Assembly: GCF_019278525.1 (NCBI RefSeq)
Contig: NZ_CP058986.1
Span: 2,390,001-2,454,000, forward strand
Length of the DNA: 64,000 bases
From: Polaribacter sp. HaHaR_3_91
Lineage (GTDB): Bacteria > Bacteroidota > Bacteroidia > Flavobacteriales > Flavobacteriaceae
Direction of reading: 5' to 3'
In this document: positions 9,546 to 18,534 of the stretch, piece after piece
Layout: each line of letters begins with the position of its first letter
Numbering within the stretch: position 1 is the first letter of the stretch
Program-made: the position numbers and the translations under genes
Notes under the pieces: generated by a model
The model's database searches: none
The model's input: only the letters and a program-made list of their open reading frames with translations
What the model was told of the DNA's origin: nothing

Positions 9546-9935
9546 CTAATCTTCTAATCGATTTTTCACATATTCAATTTCTGTTTTTCCATGCTTTTTA
9601 GGGTGCCCATTTTCATCCAAACAAACCATAACAATTTTATCTACCACAATAATGGTTTTTCTTGTTAACTTATTTCTAACACTACATGTTAAAGTTATAG
9701 AGGAATTTCCAAATTTTAAAACATCAATTCCTATTTCAATAATATCACCTTGTTTTGCAGAACTTACAAAATCTATTTCAGACATGTATTTTGTAACTGT
9801 TCTTGTGTGCTCTAATTGAATAATTGCATAAATAGCTACCTCTTCATCTATAAATTGTAATAATCTACCTCCAAATAAGGTTCCATTTGGATTTAAATCT
9901 TCGGGTTTAACCCACTTTCTTGTGTGAAATCTCAT
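9546..9935 (-). CDS. acyl-CoA thioesterase, hotdog fold
   Basis: The 129-residue product has the YciA/BFIT-type motif NPNGTLFGGRLLQFIDEEVA, which contains the catalytic Asp region, followed by VSSAKQGDIIEIGIDV and SSITLTCSVRN. Family members hydrolyse acyl-CoA to free acid and CoA in the cytoplasm. Acyl chain preference cannot be read. It follows the VWA gene by 14 bp on the same strand, so it is probably co-transcribed with it. Confidence 0.88.
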   Translation of the reverse strand: MRFHTRKWVKPEDLNPNGTLFGGRLLQFIDEEVAIYAIIQLEHTRTVTKYMSEIDFVSSAKQGDIIEIGIDVLKFGNSSITLTCSVRNKLTRKTIIVVDKIVMVCLDENGHPKKHGKTEIEYVKNRLED

Positions 9936-9949
9936 ATTAATTTTTAAAT

Positions 9950-11977
9950 TTAAATTTTTCCGTAATATTTTCTAATAAACCACTCTATTGATAACAAGCC
10001 TATAACAACAAATAAAACCCATTTCCAGTCTATTAAGTTTTGTTCTTTACTAATTGATTTTTGAGTTGTATAAAACGATTTATCTTCTAAAAGAACTTTC
10101 TTTAATTTCTCTATTTCATTTTTAAAATACAACTTACCTCCTGTTCTATTTGCCAATTTTTGCAACTTTTCTGAATTTGCATTGGTAAACTGTTCTTCTA
10201 TTTGATAATCTGTAATTTTAAACTTACCGTATTTATGTATATTTTGCCCTTTTACTGAAACTTTATACTCATAATCTCCCGCATTCAGATTTTCTATTTC
10301 TGCTTGATAAGCGTTATTTATTAACGAAAAAGGATTTTTCACAACTTCTTTTGTTACAGAATTCGTAACAGTGATCTCTAAGAAAGCTCTTGAATCAAAC
10401 AGGTAATTTTTATCTGTATAAAAAGCCGATATTTGAATGCTAGCATTGGCAGGATACAAACTTTCCGCATTAACCTCTAAGCGATTTCTCTTTTTATTGG
10501 AAGCTAAATATTGCACTAAATTTCCAATAAAGACATCAAAATCTTCAAAAGAATTTGAGTTTAAAAAACTAGCAGCTCTCCATTTCCATAAACCTTCACC
10601 AAACAGAACACCTATTTTCTGATTATTCTCTTCTAAAGTGGCCAATAATGGTTGCTGGGTTTCTAATCCGTTTATATTTTGAAACAATAATGTTTGATGT
10701 TCTTTAGAGATACCAACTTCTCCAAACTGATCTTTAAGTGGCGGGAATTGATTAAAACCAATATCTTTTTGAGAAAAAGTTAAAAAAGAATTACTAAAAG
10801 ATGCCCCATAATTTTCTGTTTGATTCAGAGCGTTTTTAGTAAAACCTAATTGTTGTTTATTGATAAAATTCCAATCTGTATTTGCTCCCGAAATTAAAAA
10901 ATAGTTACTATTACTCGATTTAACCTCATTTAAAATTTTATTAAAGCTATTGTTTGGTTGATTTAAAACAACTAACTGATAATCATTAATATTGAATTTA
11001 AATTTATCAATTAAAAAAACATCTACAGAACGTTGTTTATTACTTTCTATTGATTTTTTTAAAACTCCTAAATCCGGATGTAACACAGAAGTTAGAATCA
11101 ATACTTTTGTTTGTTCATCGATTACTTCTACAGAGAAACTTTTGCTATTATTCTTTGTGTTTTTCTCTCCCTCTATCTTATTAATTGATGCCGTGTAATA
11201 TTGAAGTCCTTCTTTACTTGAAGTTATATTTGTCGAAATTGTTTGAACATTATTCGTTTCTGAAAACTGTATTTTTTTAGTAAAAACAGTTTTTCCTTCT
11301 TTATAGATCGAAAACTGAGAAGACACATTTTCCTTTCCTTCATAATTCAAGAATACTTCAACCGGAAATTTATTCTTTATATAACTGTATTTATTAACAT
11401 TTAACTGACTTATTTTTAAATCTTGATACTGTATGGTATCACCAAAAACAATGGGATATATTTTTTGCTTAGAATTGATAAATTCATAATTATTACCAAT
11501 CGTTTGGTTTCCATCTGATAATATGATTATCGGCGCAATTTTATCCTCATACAAATCATTTACAGCAGTTATTGCTTTAGACACATTGGTTTCATTTTCT
11601 GTAAAAGAAAGAGAATCTAAAGGCTTTACATCACTTCCGAAACTAAAGCTATTGATATCAAATTTCTCCTTAATGTTATTATCGTTTTTAATTTCTGATA
11701 AAAAGATTGTAATACGCTTCGTTTCTTTAAAATACGGAATGGATTTAGAATTATCTACTAACACAGCTAAAACAGGCTTTGTATTTATAAGTTCTGTTTT
11801 TTTAATTGTTGGGTTTATCAGCAACAAAAGCAATAAAAAAAGACTCAGTGTTCTTAAAACAAATAATACAACATTGATTTTAGCCTTATTTTTTTCTTTA
11901 AAAAAGTACTGAAAATAAGCTACCGAAATACTCAGTAACAAGGCTAAAATGATATATAGAATTGTAATTGTTTGCAA
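9950..11977 (-). CDS. membrane-anchored VWA-domain protein
   Basis: The 675-residue protein has two N-terminal membrane segments (about 4-25 and 37-60) and a third near the C-terminus (about 648-667), so the large middle part faces the periplasm. The segment LAVLVDNSKSIP gives the DxSxS MIDAS motif of a von Willebrand A fold, and IIILSDGNQ supplies the second metal-site Asp. This type is common in Bacteroidota and its role is unknown. The only start that keeps the first membrane helix is TTG; no ATG is available. Confidence 0.8.
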   Translation of the reverse strand: MQTITILYIILALLLSISVAYFQYFFKEKNKAKINVVLFVLRTLSLFLLLLLLINPTIKKTELINTKPVLAVLVDNSKSIPYFKETKRITIFLSEIKNDNNIKEKFDINSFSFGSDVKPLDSLSFTENETNVSKAITAVNDLYEDKIAPIIILSDGNQTIGNNYEFINSKQKIYPIVFGDTIQYQDLKISQLNVNKYSYIKNKFPVEVFLNYEGKENVSSQFSIYKEGKTVFTKKIQFSETNNVQTISTNITSSKEGLQYYTASINKIEGEKNTKNNSKSFSVEVIDEQTKVLILTSVLHPDLGVLKKSIESNKQRSVDVFLIDKFKFNINDYQLVVLNQPNNSFNKILNEVKSSNSNYFLISGANTDWNFINKQQLGFTKNALNQTENYGASFSNSFLTFSQKDIGFNQFPPLKDQFGEVGISKEHQTLLFQNINGLETQQPLLATLEENNQKIGVLFGEGLWKWRAASFLNSNSFEDFDVFIGNLVQYLASNKKRNRLEVNAESLYPANASIQISAFYTDKNYLFDSRAFLEITVTNSVTKEVVKNPFSLINNAYQAEIENLNAGDYEYKVSVKGQNIHKYGKFKITDYQIEEQFTNANSEKLQKLANRTGGKLYFKNEIEKLKKVLLEDKSFYTTQKSISKEQNLIDWKWVLFVVIGLLSIEWFIRKYYGKI

Positions 11978-12184
11978 TGATTATTATTTATGTGAAATAT
12001 ATAAAGAACTATTTATAAACGAATGTTAATTATTGTGATACTTGAGTTATGGTTAAAAGATTCTATATTTTCATGATTACTTAAACCTCAATAAAACTAA
12101 GATAAAAAAGACTCAAAAAAGGATTTAAACATCAAAATAACTTCCTGAATTATAAAAGATAACGAATTTTCGCTTTTCACTTAT

Positions 12185-13126
12185 CTAAGGTTTTATAACT
12201 TCTTCTGCATCTACCTTTGCAATCCTTTTTCTAGAAGTAATAAAATAGACACCTGTTAATAAAACCATAGACGCAATAATAGATTGACTTGTAAGCACTT
12301 CATCTAAAAAGTACCATCCTAAAAGCATTGCTATAATAGGATTTACATAAGCAGAAGTAGCAACTTTTTCTGGAGAAACTAACTTTAGTAAATAGTTAAA
12401 GGCTGTAAAAGCAATAATACTTCCAAAAATAACCAACATCCCCATAGAATACTGCACTTCTTGAGACCAGTCTAAAGGTGAAATCATGGTTTCACCAAAA
12501 GAAAAACTCATTATAATTAAAAACAAACCAGCAAACAATGTCTGATACCCTGTAGTAATAAAGAAGTTTTTAGGCAAATCTGCTTTAGATACGAACACGC
12601 CTCCATAACTCCAACTTAACACACAGGTTAAAATCATAAAAATACCGAGTAAACTTCCTTCTGAGGCAGTAATAGATTGTTGACTCACCAATAAATACAT
12701 TCCTAAGATCCCCAAAGAAACACCAATTATAGATTGTTTTTGCATTGGTTTTCTATCTATCAGTCGTAATAATATTAATACAAATAATGGCTGAGTAGAC
12801 GCTAACAAAGCAGCAAAACCACTATCTAAATACATAAGTGCCCATACAAAAACACCATTACCATACACCAAGAAAAAAAAGCCAGAAATACAGCAGTTAA
12901 TTAGTTGTTTTCTTGTAATTCTAAGATCTAATTTCAAGATTTTAGAAATAATCATTATTAAAATTCCAGCTCCTGAAAAACGTAACGAAGCCATAAAAAA
13001 TGGTGGTAACGCCGTTACCGCAATTTTATTAAATAAATAAGTGGAACCCCACACAATGTAAATTGTAAAAAAGGCTAAAACTATTAATATTTTTGATTTT
13101 TTCAAAACAAGTAATTTATCAATCAA
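12185..13126 (-). CDS. EamA/DMT-family transporter
   Basis: The 313-residue protein has ten hydrophobic segments in two EamA halves, with the typical first-helix motif IYIVWGSTYLFNKIA and the second-half motif LDEVLTSQSIIASMVLLTGVYF. It is an inner-membrane drug/metabolite exporter of unknown substrate. There is no ATG near the N-terminus: the listed start is TTG, and a second TTG is codon 8. A perfect TATCTTTG -7-like element overlaps the first TTG, so if that promoter is used the second TTG must be the start. Confidence 0.85.
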   Translation of the reverse strand: MIDKLLVLKKSKILIVLAFFTIYIVWGSTYLFNKIAVTALPPFFMASLRFSGAGILIMIISKILKLDLRITRKQLINCCISGFFFLVYGNGVFVWALMYLDSGFAALLASTQPLFVLILLRLIDRKPMQKQSIIGVSLGILGMYLLVSQQSITASEGSLLGIFMILTCVLSWSYGGVFVSKADLPKNFFITTGYQTLFAGLFLIIMSFSFGETMISPLDWSQEVQYSMGMLVIFGSIIAFTAFNYLLKLVSPEKVATSAYVNPIIAMLLGWYFLDEVLTSQSIIASMVLLTGVYFITSRKRIAKVDAEEVIKP

Positions 13127-13202
13127 AGATAAATATAGATAGTCTATAAATAAAATTACTGCTTAACCTATTTTGCATTAAAATTAACTTCTTATAAAAT
13201 TT

Positions 13203-13236
13203 AAACCTCACAAGTAAATACTTGTGAGGTTTTGGT
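13203..13236 (-). terminator. intrinsic terminator of the YiaA-like gene
   Basis: AACCTCACAAGTA and TACTTGTGAGGTT form a 13-bp perfect stem with a short loop. Reading on the minus strand it is followed by TTTAAATTTT. It lies just after the stop at 13257. Confidence 0.75.
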
Positions 13237-13256
13237 TATCTAAAACCATTACTAAA

Positions 13257-13745
13257 CTAACTTTTTTCTTCTTCTATTTTCTTGTTTATAAAATCGATAT
13301 CTCTTGTATTTTTCTGAACAGTAATGGCTCCAAATAGACTTAACAAGAAGGACATTCCGTAAAATCCTTTTTCACTTAATAGTAAATCTGCATTTCTAAG
13401 TCCAATGAATAACAATAATATTGCTGCAAGAACCACAACCCAACTTATTCCGTAATACATTTCACTTACTTTAATCTCTTCCGCTTTATCTCTTACTGCT
13501 TTTTGAAGAGAAATTACAGCGTAAATACCCATTAAAAGAATAACAAAATAAAATCCTTTTTCATTCAATTCCATAGTAGCATTCCACAAACCGATACAGT
13601 AAGAAACCAAACCAATGGTTAATGCTCCCCAAGAAGCGCCTACATAGGCAGAAGTTGGTTTTGAATTTAAATTATTCTTTCCATTTTTCTTTTTACTTTC
13701 TTTTTTAGTTTCTTCATTAATTGAAGATGTTGTTTGATAATTCAT
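13257..13745 (-). CDS. YiaA/YiaB-family inner membrane protein
   Basis: The 162-residue protein starts with a Lys- and Asn-rich cytoplasmic tail (about 1-35) and then has two copies of the two-helix YiaAB domain. The copies show parallel motifs: GLWNATMELNEKGFYFVILLMG and GLRNADLLLSEKGFYGMSFLLS, each given here in part. The family is small, membrane-embedded, and of unknown function. The gene is followed by its own terminator and divergent from the next gene. Confidence 0.85.
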   Translation of the reverse strand: MNYQTTSSINEETKKESKKKNGKNNLNSKPTSAYVGASWGALTIGLVSYCIGLWNATMELNEKGFYFVILLMGIYAVISLQKAVRDKAEEIKVSEMYYGISWVVVLAAILLLFIGLRNADLLLSEKGFYGMSFLLSLFGAITVQKNTRDIDFINKKIEEEKS

Positions 13746-13895
13746 AATATTTAGTTTAATAATTATGATACAAATTTGCGACTCTTTTAAAGTTCTAAGA
13801 ACTCAACTTTCAATTATTACTGACGATATAATTTTATTAAAATATATAAAAATTTATAAATTCAGTATATTTACAATACATTAACTGACGATATA

Positions 13896-15392
13896 ATGAT
13901 AAATTTAAAAGAAGTATTAAGTACTTTTACGAAGGAACAACAACAAGATTTCCTCTTATACCTTGATAAAAAAAACAAAAGAAAAGATACTAAAAACTGT
14001 CAATTAGTAAACCTTTTGCTAGAAGACAATTTATCATCTAAAGAAATTTCTAATAAATTGTATGGTAAGCAAAACAAAGCAGCCTTACACGCATTAAGAA
14101 AACGATTGTTTCAATCTATTATAGATTTTACCGCAAATACTAGCATGAAAGAAGAAAACTCTATCGATATTCTTTTGATAAAAAATATTCTTTCTGCTAG
14201 GTATTTTCTAAAAAAGGGGCAACTAAAAGTTGGATATCAAATTTTAGACAAAACAATCGTAACAGCAAACGAATACCAACTATTTGCAATTTTAAATGAA
14301 GTATATCATACTAAAATTCAATATGCACATTTAAACCCAGACATTAACCTAGATAAGTTAATCGCCGATTTTAAAGAGAACCAAAATCGACTAGTCTTAG
14401 AAGACAATCTAAATATTGCGTACGCTAAAATTAGAACTTCATTGGCTAATTATCGTCAAAATAAATCTAACATTGATATTAAAAAATTGATAGATGTTGT
14501 TTTAAAAGAACAAAACATTACAATTAGTGATTCTTTATCCTTTAAATCATTATATCAAATTATTCAGATAACAAGTATATCTTCTGCTCAAAAATTTGAT
14601 TATTATAATATTGAAGAATTCATTATTGAAACGTATCAAGTTATTCAAAATCATACATCAAAAGACAAACAACTCAATTATCACTTAGAGGTTTTGTATT
14701 TAATTGCAAACGTACTTTTTAGAAACAAGAAGTTTGAAGAATCCGAAAAATATTTAAAATTGATGCTCGTTTATATGAATGCAGAAAAGAAAAAATATTA
14801 TAATGATTTTATTCAGAAATATGATTTATTACAAGCTCTAAACTTAAACTACACAAATAAACAAGTCGAAGCTATTTCTTTATTAGAGTCTTATATTGAT
14901 AAAAAAAGCACAGATATCGTTGCTCAATTAGATTTCACACTTTCTTTAATTGTTTTTTATTATCAACATAAATCCTTAGAAAAAGCTCAAAAAATGGTAT
15001 CTAAACTTTACCATACAGATAAATGGTATATTGAAAAAGCAGGCATTGTTTGGACCATCAAAAAAAACTTAATTGAAATTTTATTACAAATAGATTTAGG
15101 AAATATAGATTTGGTAGATTCTAGGTTAAAAAGTTTTAAAAGAAACTATTTTTCGAATCTTACAGAAATAAACCAAGAAAAAGTAATTACCTATTTAAAG
15201 TTAGTAGAAATCTATTATAAAAATCCAGAGATAGCTATAACTGCAACTTTTAAAGAAAAAGTACAGACTTCTTTTAACTGGTTAGATAGCAAAAAAGAAG
15301 ATATTTTTATGATGAGTTTCTTTGCGTGGTTAAAAGCAAAAATGACCAAACAAGATATCTATGTAGTCACTTTAAATATGATTAACAATTAA
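13896..15392 (+). CDS. helical-repeat protein of unknown function
   Basis: The 498-residue product has no signal peptide or membrane segment and is almost wholly helical. Residues 1-100 (LSTFTKEQQQDFLLYLDKKN, then KEISNKLYGKQNKAALHALRKRLF) look like a small winged or helical N-terminal domain; the rest alternates amphipathic helices in a TPR-like way (EESEKYLKLMLVYMNAEKKK). Flavobacteriia carry several families of this shape, but I cannot name one. A 14-bp sequence at the start codon is repeated 65 bp upstream. A short open stretch after the stop may be a lost C-terminal tail. Confidence 0.7.
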   Translation: MINLKEVLSTFTKEQQQDFLLYLDKKNKRKDTKNCQLVNLLLEDNLSSKEISNKLYGKQNKAALHALRKRLFQSIIDFTANTSMKEENSIDILLIKNILSARYFLKKGQLKVGYQILDKTIVTANEYQLFAILNEVYHTKIQYAHLNPDINLDKLIADFKENQNRLVLEDNLNIAYAKIRTSLANYRQNKSNIDIKKLIDVVLKEQNITISDSLSFKSLYQIIQITSISSAQKFDYYNIEEFIIETYQVIQNHTSKDKQLNYHLEVLYLIANVLFRNKKFEESEKYLKLMLVYMNAEKKKYYNDFIQKYDLLQALNLNYTNKQVEAISLLESYIDKKSTDIVAQLDFTLSLIVFYYQHKSLEKAQKMVSKLYHTDKWYIEKAGIVWTIKKNLIEILLQIDLGNIDLVDSRLKSFKRNYFSNLTEINQEKVITYLKLVEIYYKNPEIAITATFKEKVQTSFNWLDSKKEDIFMMSFFAWLKAKMTKQDIYVVTLNMINN

Positions 15393-15498
15393 AAAAGAGA
15401 AATATGACTTTTTAAGTGATTTTGATAAAGAATTGAAAGAAAATAACTTACAATTAAAAGTAATTTTAATGAATGAGATTTAATATTCACTTTTTTTC

Positions 15499-15540
15499 AA
15501 ATAACAAACCCTTAGAAAATTTTCTAAGGGCTTGTTATTT
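15499..15540. terminator. bidirectional terminator between convergent genes
   Basis: A long near-perfect inverted repeat (arms of about 20 bp around CCCTTAGAAAATTTTCTAAGG) with A and T tracts on the two sides. It separates the helical-repeat gene from the small convergent minus-strand gene and could serve both. Confidence 0.8.
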
Positions 15541-15559
15541 GAAAAATTATATAATTTTA

Positions 15560-15706
15560 TTATTTCTCTTTTTCTTCAATAATAGTATCATTATCAATAC
15601 TAAATTGTTTATTTTTTTTGTCTTTAACCCCTTCTATATTCATAGGGTTCTCTTGTGTCTTTGTTCTTTTAAATTTTCTACTTTCTTTAATTGTGCTCAT
15701 CTTCAT
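15560..15706 (-). CDS. 48-residue charged microprotein
   Basis: The frame begins MKMSTIKESRKFKRTKTQEN and ends DNDTIIEEKEK. A second Met (start 15700) is also possible. It is highly charged and hydrophilic, with a basic N-terminal half and an acidic tail. A strong bidirectional terminator follows 20 bp after the stop, which supports a transcribed unit. The composition resembles the two charged proteins at 16229-16662. Not recognised; could be chance, but the clean terminator argues against it. Confidence 0.45.
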   Translation of the reverse strand: MKMSTIKESRKFKRTKTQENPMNIEGVKDKKNKQFSIDNDTIIEEKEK

Positions 15707-16065
15707 TTATTTTAAGTTCAAGTCTAATTTACACAAAAACAGACTATTACCAAAAAACATACTGTTAAAAATTGTTAAGATTAAATAATAAAAGTTAAAG
15801 TTTTATATGAATTAAAATAAACCTTATATGAGCAAAAGTCTTCTGTACATACCTATTAATTTTAGACAGTTTAGACGTAACACAATTTAATGAAGCAACT
15901 ACTTTTCACAATTTAAATTAATAATCATGGGTTACAGCATTATATAAAACCACATCTCTATTTCTAATCTGTAAAAATTAGCTTATGAGTTAATAAAAAC
16001 AGCTATAACGATCATTCAAACCTTTTTGTGTCTGTAAATTGCAACATAACCAAATTGAAAGAACT

Positions 16066-16221
16066 ATGTCTATTTTAACAATAATAATAAGTGTATTACT
16101 TCCACCTTTAGCCGTTTTTTTAAAACACGGAATTGGAAAGCAATTTTTACTAAGTATTTTATTAACTATTTTAGGATGGTTACCAGGAGTTGTACATGCA
16201 CTATATGTAAATAATAAATAA
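16066..16221 (+). CDS. Pmp3/YqaE-family membrane peptide
   Basis: The 51-residue protein MSILTIIISVLLPPLAVFLK... has two membrane helices with the family marks LLPPLAVFL and LGWLPGVVHALYV. The Pmp3/YqaE family is linked to salt, cold and membrane-potential stress. The start at 16066 matches the family; an upstream ATG at 16039 would add nine unrelated residues. It heads a run with two charged small proteins, 7 and 2 bp apart. Confidence 0.9.
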   Translation: MSILTIIISVLLPPLAVFLKHGIGKQFLLSILLTILGWLPGVVHALYVNNK

Positions 16222-16228
16222 TTTAATT

Positions 16229-16522
16229 ATGGAAACAAAGAAAACAGAGGAGAACACCTATAATTCAGATATCACAAACGAAGATTTACAAGCTTTAGGA
16301 GATAAAGCAGGAAATCTAAGAAACGATAATGCAGATGACGAACTTATAAAAAATAAAGTAAATAAACCTGATTTTAGTGGACAAGCGTTAGATATTCCTG
16401 GTAGAAAATTACCAAAAAACAAAACGAATGAAACATTAAAAGATGAAGAGAATCAATTATACAGCATTGATAGTGAAGAAAATAAAAATTCAGAAATTGA
16501 TACAATTGATAAACCTAAATAA
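16229..16522 (+). CDS. acidic disordered 97-residue protein
   Basis: The protein METKKTEENTYNSDITNEDL... has almost no hydrophobic residues and is rich in Asp, Glu, Asn and Lys, so it is probably disordered. The pattern ALDIPGRKLPKNK stands out as a possible conserved motif. It begins 7 bp after the Pmp3-like gene and is followed 2 bp later by another small charged protein. I do not recognise it; the context suggests a stress-related membrane or osmotic role, which is only inference. Confidence 0.7.
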   Translation: METKKTEENTYNSDITNEDLQALGDKAGNLRNDNADDELIKNKVNKPDFSGQALDIPGRKLPKNKTNETLKDEENQLYSIDSEENKNSEIDTIDKPK

Positions 16523-16524
16523 TT

Positions 16525-16662
16525 ATGATGAACAAAGAAGATAAAGCACCAAGTAAAAAAAATAAAAAAAAGAATTTAACCTTAAATTTTGATGATAAGG
16601 ATAATCCGAGCTCGAATAACAGAACAGGAATTAATTACATTCCTGATAAAGAAATAAAATAA
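16525..16662 (+). CDS. 45-residue charged microprotein
   Basis: The frame begins MMNKEDKAPSKKNKKKNL and ends GINYIPDKEIK. It starts 2 bp after the stop of the previous gene and ends 24 bp before a strong terminator, so it is the last gene of the Pmp3-like run. It has a Lys-rich first half and no membrane segment. Either of two adjacent ATG codons could be used. Not recognised. Confidence 0.6.
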   Translation: MMNKEDKAPSKKNKKKNLTLNFDDKDNPSSNNRTGINYIPDKEIK

Positions 16663-16685
16663 GTTTTTCGAATCTTAGAAATAAT

Positions 16686-16720
16686 AAAACCTAACAAGTA
16701 AAATACTTGTTAGGTTTTAT
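16686..16720 (+). terminator. intrinsic terminator of the Pmp3-like operon
   Basis: AAAACCTAACAAGTA and TACTTGTTAGGTTTT form a long perfect stem around a 2-4 base loop. It is close in sequence to the terminator at 13203-13236. Confidence 0.85.
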
Positions 16721-16744
16721 TATGTAAAATAACTACATTTTTTT

Positions 16745-16823
16745 TATGTATTCTTTTTAATTCTTCTTCAACATCTTTTAAAGTGAGTACTTTTACTTGC
16801 AAAGACATTAAATAATGGCACAA
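16745..16823 (-). pseudogene. hisIE 3'-end fragment A
   Basis: These 79 bp align without gaps to 19571-19649, the 3' end of the intact hisIE; by hand count about 64 of 79 bases match. Read on the minus strand it still encodes a recognisable HisE C-terminus: LTLKDVEEELKRIHK against FTLKDIEEELKGRHK. There is no start codon or upstream HisE sequence, so it is a relic. Confidence 0.85.
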
Positions 16824-16865
16824 TAATTGGTTAATAATATTTTCAGAAAACCAAAAATTGCTACT

Positions 16866-17360
16866 ATGAAACACGTCTATCTATCTCTATTAATTCTTTC
16901 CACTTTATTTTTATGCAACTGTAATAATGACAACAAAGGAATAAATGAGACATATACGGTAGATGATTTACAAAAAATCCATGGAAACGGTTCTAAAACA
17001 TGGAAAGTTGAAGGTTTTTACAAAACCTATGAAAATGATTTACTCAGCGAATTTAACGATTGTTATACCGATGATGAGTATACTTTTTTCCACGATACAA
17101 ATGAAGCTCAAGTAACACTTGGTAACACTTATTGTTACTATGATAACCCAACAGAACAAGATGGTCGTTTAACCTATAGCTTTTACGAAAGTACAGGTAA
17201 AATTTTCATCAATATTTCTAAAGGAGAAAGTCTTGATGAAAATTTTAGAAATATGCTTACTATTCTTAGTTTAGAGGAACTTAGTGAAACTAGAATGGTT
17301 TTTACAGGAGGTGAATATCCTTATTATGGAAAAACTTTAGTCTTTACATCAATACCATAA
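16866..17360 (+). CDS. lipocalin-like lipoprotein
   Basis: The 164-residue protein has the lipoprotein signal MKHVYLSLLILSTLFLCNC; this start was preferred to an upstream one at 16827. The body (NGSKTWKVEGFYKTY; EFNDCYTDDEYTFF; GNTYCYYDNP) resembles the lipocalin-like domain of many Flavobacteriia lipoproteins, with a likely Cys-Cys pair. The function is unknown. It lies exactly between two decayed hisIE 3' ends, so it was probably moved or duplicated into this site. Confidence 0.7.
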   Translation: MKHVYLSLLILSTLFLCNCNNDNKGINETYTVDDLQKIHGNGSKTWKVEGFYKTYENDLLSEFNDCYTDDEYTFFHDTNEAQVTLGNTYCYYDNPTEQDGRLTYSFYESTGKIFINISKGESLDENFRNMLTILSLEELSETRMVFTGGEYPYYGKTLVFTSIP

Positions 17361-17552
17361 TTGTTTTTCACCCTATCTTTTAATTCTTCTTCAATATCTT
17401 TTAAAATAGTCCCTTTTGTTTGTAATAACATTAAAACTGTAAATTATAAGTAAATAATTTATGGGTATCCTTTTCTTTAATAGCTACTGCTTATTTATCT
17501 ACTTTATTAATCCCTTAAAAAATAAATTAGCTACATACTTATTTTACTTTTA
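17361..17552 (-). pseudogene. hisIE 3'-end fragment B
   Basis: A second decayed HisE end, starting directly after the lipoprotein stop. On the minus strand LMLLQTKGTILKDIEEELKD aligns with the intact LMLLQAKGFTLKDIEEELKG. Further along, the DNA around 17510-17545 matches the intact codons for SYVASLFAKGINKV (19750-19785), with internal deletions and stop codons between. It reaches further into the gene than fragment A. Confidence 0.8.
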
Positions 17553-17643
17553 GACAATTAGCTTGCTCAATAAATGATTAAAAATCATTTCATAGAGATA
17601 AAAAAAGACTCTTTAAATTATTATATTTGAAAAAAAGCTAAAA

Positions 17644-18441
17644 TTGAATAAAAAATTTCCTTTCGATCCATCCATAAAACACCATTTAATTATTACAATT
17701 AGTTTAGCCATTTGGATTTTTGTGTTTCTATATTTTACAGAACCTTTTGATGTAAATGTCTTTAGCGATTCAGAAAAATTAATTTACTTACCTCTTTATG
17801 GGGTATTAGGTGCTATTTGTTATGTTCTTTTTTTACCGGTACAGCATTTTTTATATTTAAAGAATAATAAAAACTGGTTTGTAAAAACAGAAATATTATT
17901 CTTTTTTCTTTTTATTTTTATTGGAATTATTGCTACGAGATTGTTTTACTTATATGTAATTGTACCTGGTGAACCTTTTCCTCATGATTTAAGCTACCAA
18001 CTTAAAACAATAATTTTACCCGTATTTGCTACCATTTTACCAATTATACTTTTTGGTCGTTTTGCTTTTGGAAAATACAAAAACAAAAAAACGGAAGCTC
18101 AGAAAATTGAAATAAAAGGTCAAGGAAATTACGAAGGTTTACGTTTGTATCTAAATGATGTTATTTGCATACAATCCTCTGATAATTATATTGAAGTATT
18201 TTATATTTTGGGAGATGATTTAAAGAAAAGTCTAATTAGAAATAAACTATCTATTATTACTGCAGAATTCCCTCAACTTTTAAGAACGCATCGCTCTTTT
18301 TTAATCAATCCACATCACTTTGTACAATGGAAAACAGAAAATAGTAAACTTTTTACACTGTTATCTCACCACATAGAAGTGCCTGTTTCTAGAACCTATC
18401 AAAATAAAGTAAAGTTAGTATTGAATTCTACCACAGAATAG
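17644..18441 (+). CDS. membrane-bound LytTR-family regulator
   Basis: The 265-residue protein has four predicted membrane helices (roughly residues 14-32, 47-68, 82-104, 122-143) and a C-terminal LytTR DNA-binding domain (about 165-262) with the marks VICIQSSDNYIEVFY, LLRTHRSFLINP and VPVSRTYQNKVK. Such one-component proteins are probably membrane sensors that bind promoters directly. The start is TTG; the protein has no other Met. No clear target gene is linked, although the secreted protein gene follows by 93 bp. Confidence 0.87.
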   Translation: MNKKFPFDPSIKHHLIITISLAIWIFVFLYFTEPFDVNVFSDSEKLIYLPLYGVLGAICYVLFLPVQHFLYLKNNKNWFVKTEILFFFLFIFIGIIATRLFYLYVIVPGEPFPHDLSYQLKTIILPVFATILPIILFGRFAFGKYKNKKTEAQKIEIKGQGNYEGLRLYLNDVICIQSSDNYIEVFYILGDDLKKSLIRNKLSIITAEFPQLLRTHRSFLINPHHFVQWKTENSKLFTLLSHHIEVPVSRTYQNKVKLVLNSTTE

Positions 18442-18534
18442 CTGCATTCCGCCCCAAAGGCCTTTATATATTGATTTTATAAAAGATTACTTTCTAATTT
18501 TGTTTCAGGAAATTTAATCACAAAAATTAAAATC

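Noticed and set aside
15473..15715. Plus-strand frame of 80 codons rich in Phe and Leu
   Set aside because: It begins inside a bidirectional terminator and is antisense to the charged minus-strand microprotein; composition is what antisense AT-rich DNA gives.
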